From positions 1 through 5,570 of the forward strand of contig JACZVE010000234.1 in NCBI GenBank assembly GCA_022572825.1: DNA of 5,570 bases. The letters are read 5' to 3'. Source of the DNA: SAR324 cluster bacterium. GTDB taxonomy: Bacteria; SAR324; JACQKK01. This document shows, piece by piece, positions 5,248-5,570 of this stretch; position 1 is the first letter of the stretch, and each line of letters begins with the position of its first letter. Both the position numbers and the translations under genes were made by a program. The notes beneath the pieces were generated by a model. That model was given only the letters and a program-made list of their open reading frames with translations, ran no database searches and was not told the origin of the DNA.

Positions 5248-5256
5248 CCCCTCTCC
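5248..5256. repeat. Half of an extragenic hairpin repeat, unit D
   Basis: CCCCTCTCC is the left arm of the same hairpin class, but its partner GGAGAGGGG does not follow. Instead, after ATGAAAT, the 15-bp inverted-repeat end begins. This fits a hairpin interrupted by an insertion, with the missing arm expected just beyond the window. Confidence 0.4.
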
Positions 5257-5306
5257 ATGAAATGAGACCTTTGCGTAAGGGCGAGGGCGGGGCGGCTGCT
5301 CGAAGA

Positions 5307-5350
5307 ACCTCACCCCCTCAATCCCCCTCTCCTTCAAAAAGGAGAGGGGG
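5307..5350. repeat. Extragenic hairpin repeat, unit B
   Basis: ACCTCACCCC (5307-5316) leads into CCCCCTCTCCTT (5323-5334), which pairs perfectly over 12 bp with AAGGAGAGGGGG (5339-5350) around a four-base loop. Same orientation as unit A. Confidence 0.72.
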
Positions 5351-5464
5351 AGGCGGGCTGTGGCGGCGTGAGGAGGGCGGTTCGGCGAGCCGATGTGGAG
5401 CGTTCCGGCGGGCGCCCTACGGCCATGGCGGCGAACTCCCCGCTTGCATACGCCCGGATTTCAG

Positions 5465-5517
5465 CCCCTCTCCTTCGCAAGGAGAGGGGTGCCGCCCGGA
5501 CGGCGGCGGGGTGAGGT
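5465..5517. repeat. Extragenic hairpin repeat, unit C (reverse orientation)
   Basis: CCCCTCTCCTT (5465-5475) pairs over 11 bp with AAGGAGAGGGG (5479-5489) around CGC. The conserved flank GGGGTGAGGT (5508-5517) follows and is the exact reverse complement of the flank of unit B, so B and C are inverted relative to each other. Confidence 0.72.
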
Positions 5518-5570
5518 CGGACGATAAAATGCACTCGGCGCCCGGGGCAGTGGAGTTACGCAAAGGTCTC

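Larger units (their letters stand above)
5086..5570. other. Non-coding repeat-rich region at the right end
   Basis: No gene is called in these 485 bases. They consist of three perfect GC-rich hairpins, one half-hairpin, a short tandem direct repeat and a 15-bp inverted repeat that encloses the last 307 bases. The - strand frame at 5334-5534 is low-complexity translation of the hairpins and is not a gene. Confidence 0.7.
5264..5570. mobile_element. Candidate MITE or IS-derived element bounded by a 15-bp inverted repeat
   Basis: GAGACCTTTGCGTAA (5264-5278) is repeated exactly in inverted form as TTACGCAAAGGTCTC (5556-5570). The enclosed 277 bases have no transposase and consist largely of two oppositely oriented hairpin repeats (units B and C). 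Perfect 15-bp terminal-like repeats at about 300 bp separation are typical of non-autonomous elements. The window ends exactly at the right arm, so the outer limit and any target duplication cannot be seen. It could instead be two separate ends of nearby insertion sequences. Confidence 0.5.

Noticed and set aside
5144..5517. Hairpin repeats as a CRISPR array
   Set aside because: The units vary in spacing and orientation, are self-complementary along their length and have no regular spacers or cas genes.
5334..5534. 66-codon - strand frame over the hairpins
   Set aside because: Translation of repeat DNA with biased composition; no gene features.

Overview
The window looks like accessory or intergenic-rich chromosome from a high-GC proteobacterium. 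This rests on the high GC of most coding sequence, the PilZ (cyclic-di-GMP) proteins, the C-terminus of what looks like an IS1380-type transposase, and clustered extragenic hairpins of the CCCCTCTCC...GGAGAGGGG type. I cannot fix the class or genus.

Layout: bases 1-224 carry the frameshifted 3' end of an IS1380-like transposase. A short PilZ protein follows on the + strand (405-743). Bases 744-1446 hold no convincing gene, but they contain a tRNA-like T-arm on the - strand, a long stem-loop, a second hairpin and an AT-rich tract. A small broken nucleotidyltransferase (MNT-type, 1447-1669) comes next. A second single-domain PilZ protein lies on the - strand with a GTG start (1701-2135) and a more AT-rich composition.

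The best-supported part is a two-gene - strand operon. A DUF1989 protein (3991-4593) is followed after 19 bases by an M81/MlrC-like metalloprotein (2490-3971) with a TTG start. Both families are associated with hydrolysis of nitrogenous amide, guanidine or peptide-like compounds, so the pair is probably a small catabolic unit; the substrate cannot be read from the sequence. Upstream of this operon is a pair of near-identical 18-bp direct repeats, then a small acidic unknown protein on the + strand (4882-5085).

The right end (5086-5570) is non-coding repeat DNA: three perfect GC-rich hairpins, one half-unit, and a perfect 15-bp inverted repeat (5264-5278 with 5556-5570) enclosing about 277 bp. 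That arrangement resembles a MITE or IS-derived element.

No defence system, CRISPR array or clearly new multi-gene system is visible. The most notable points are the DUF1989-MlrC pair, the inverted-repeat-bounded repeat island, the structured non-coding segment at 1021-1156, and the several decayed fragments that suggest a turnover zone.
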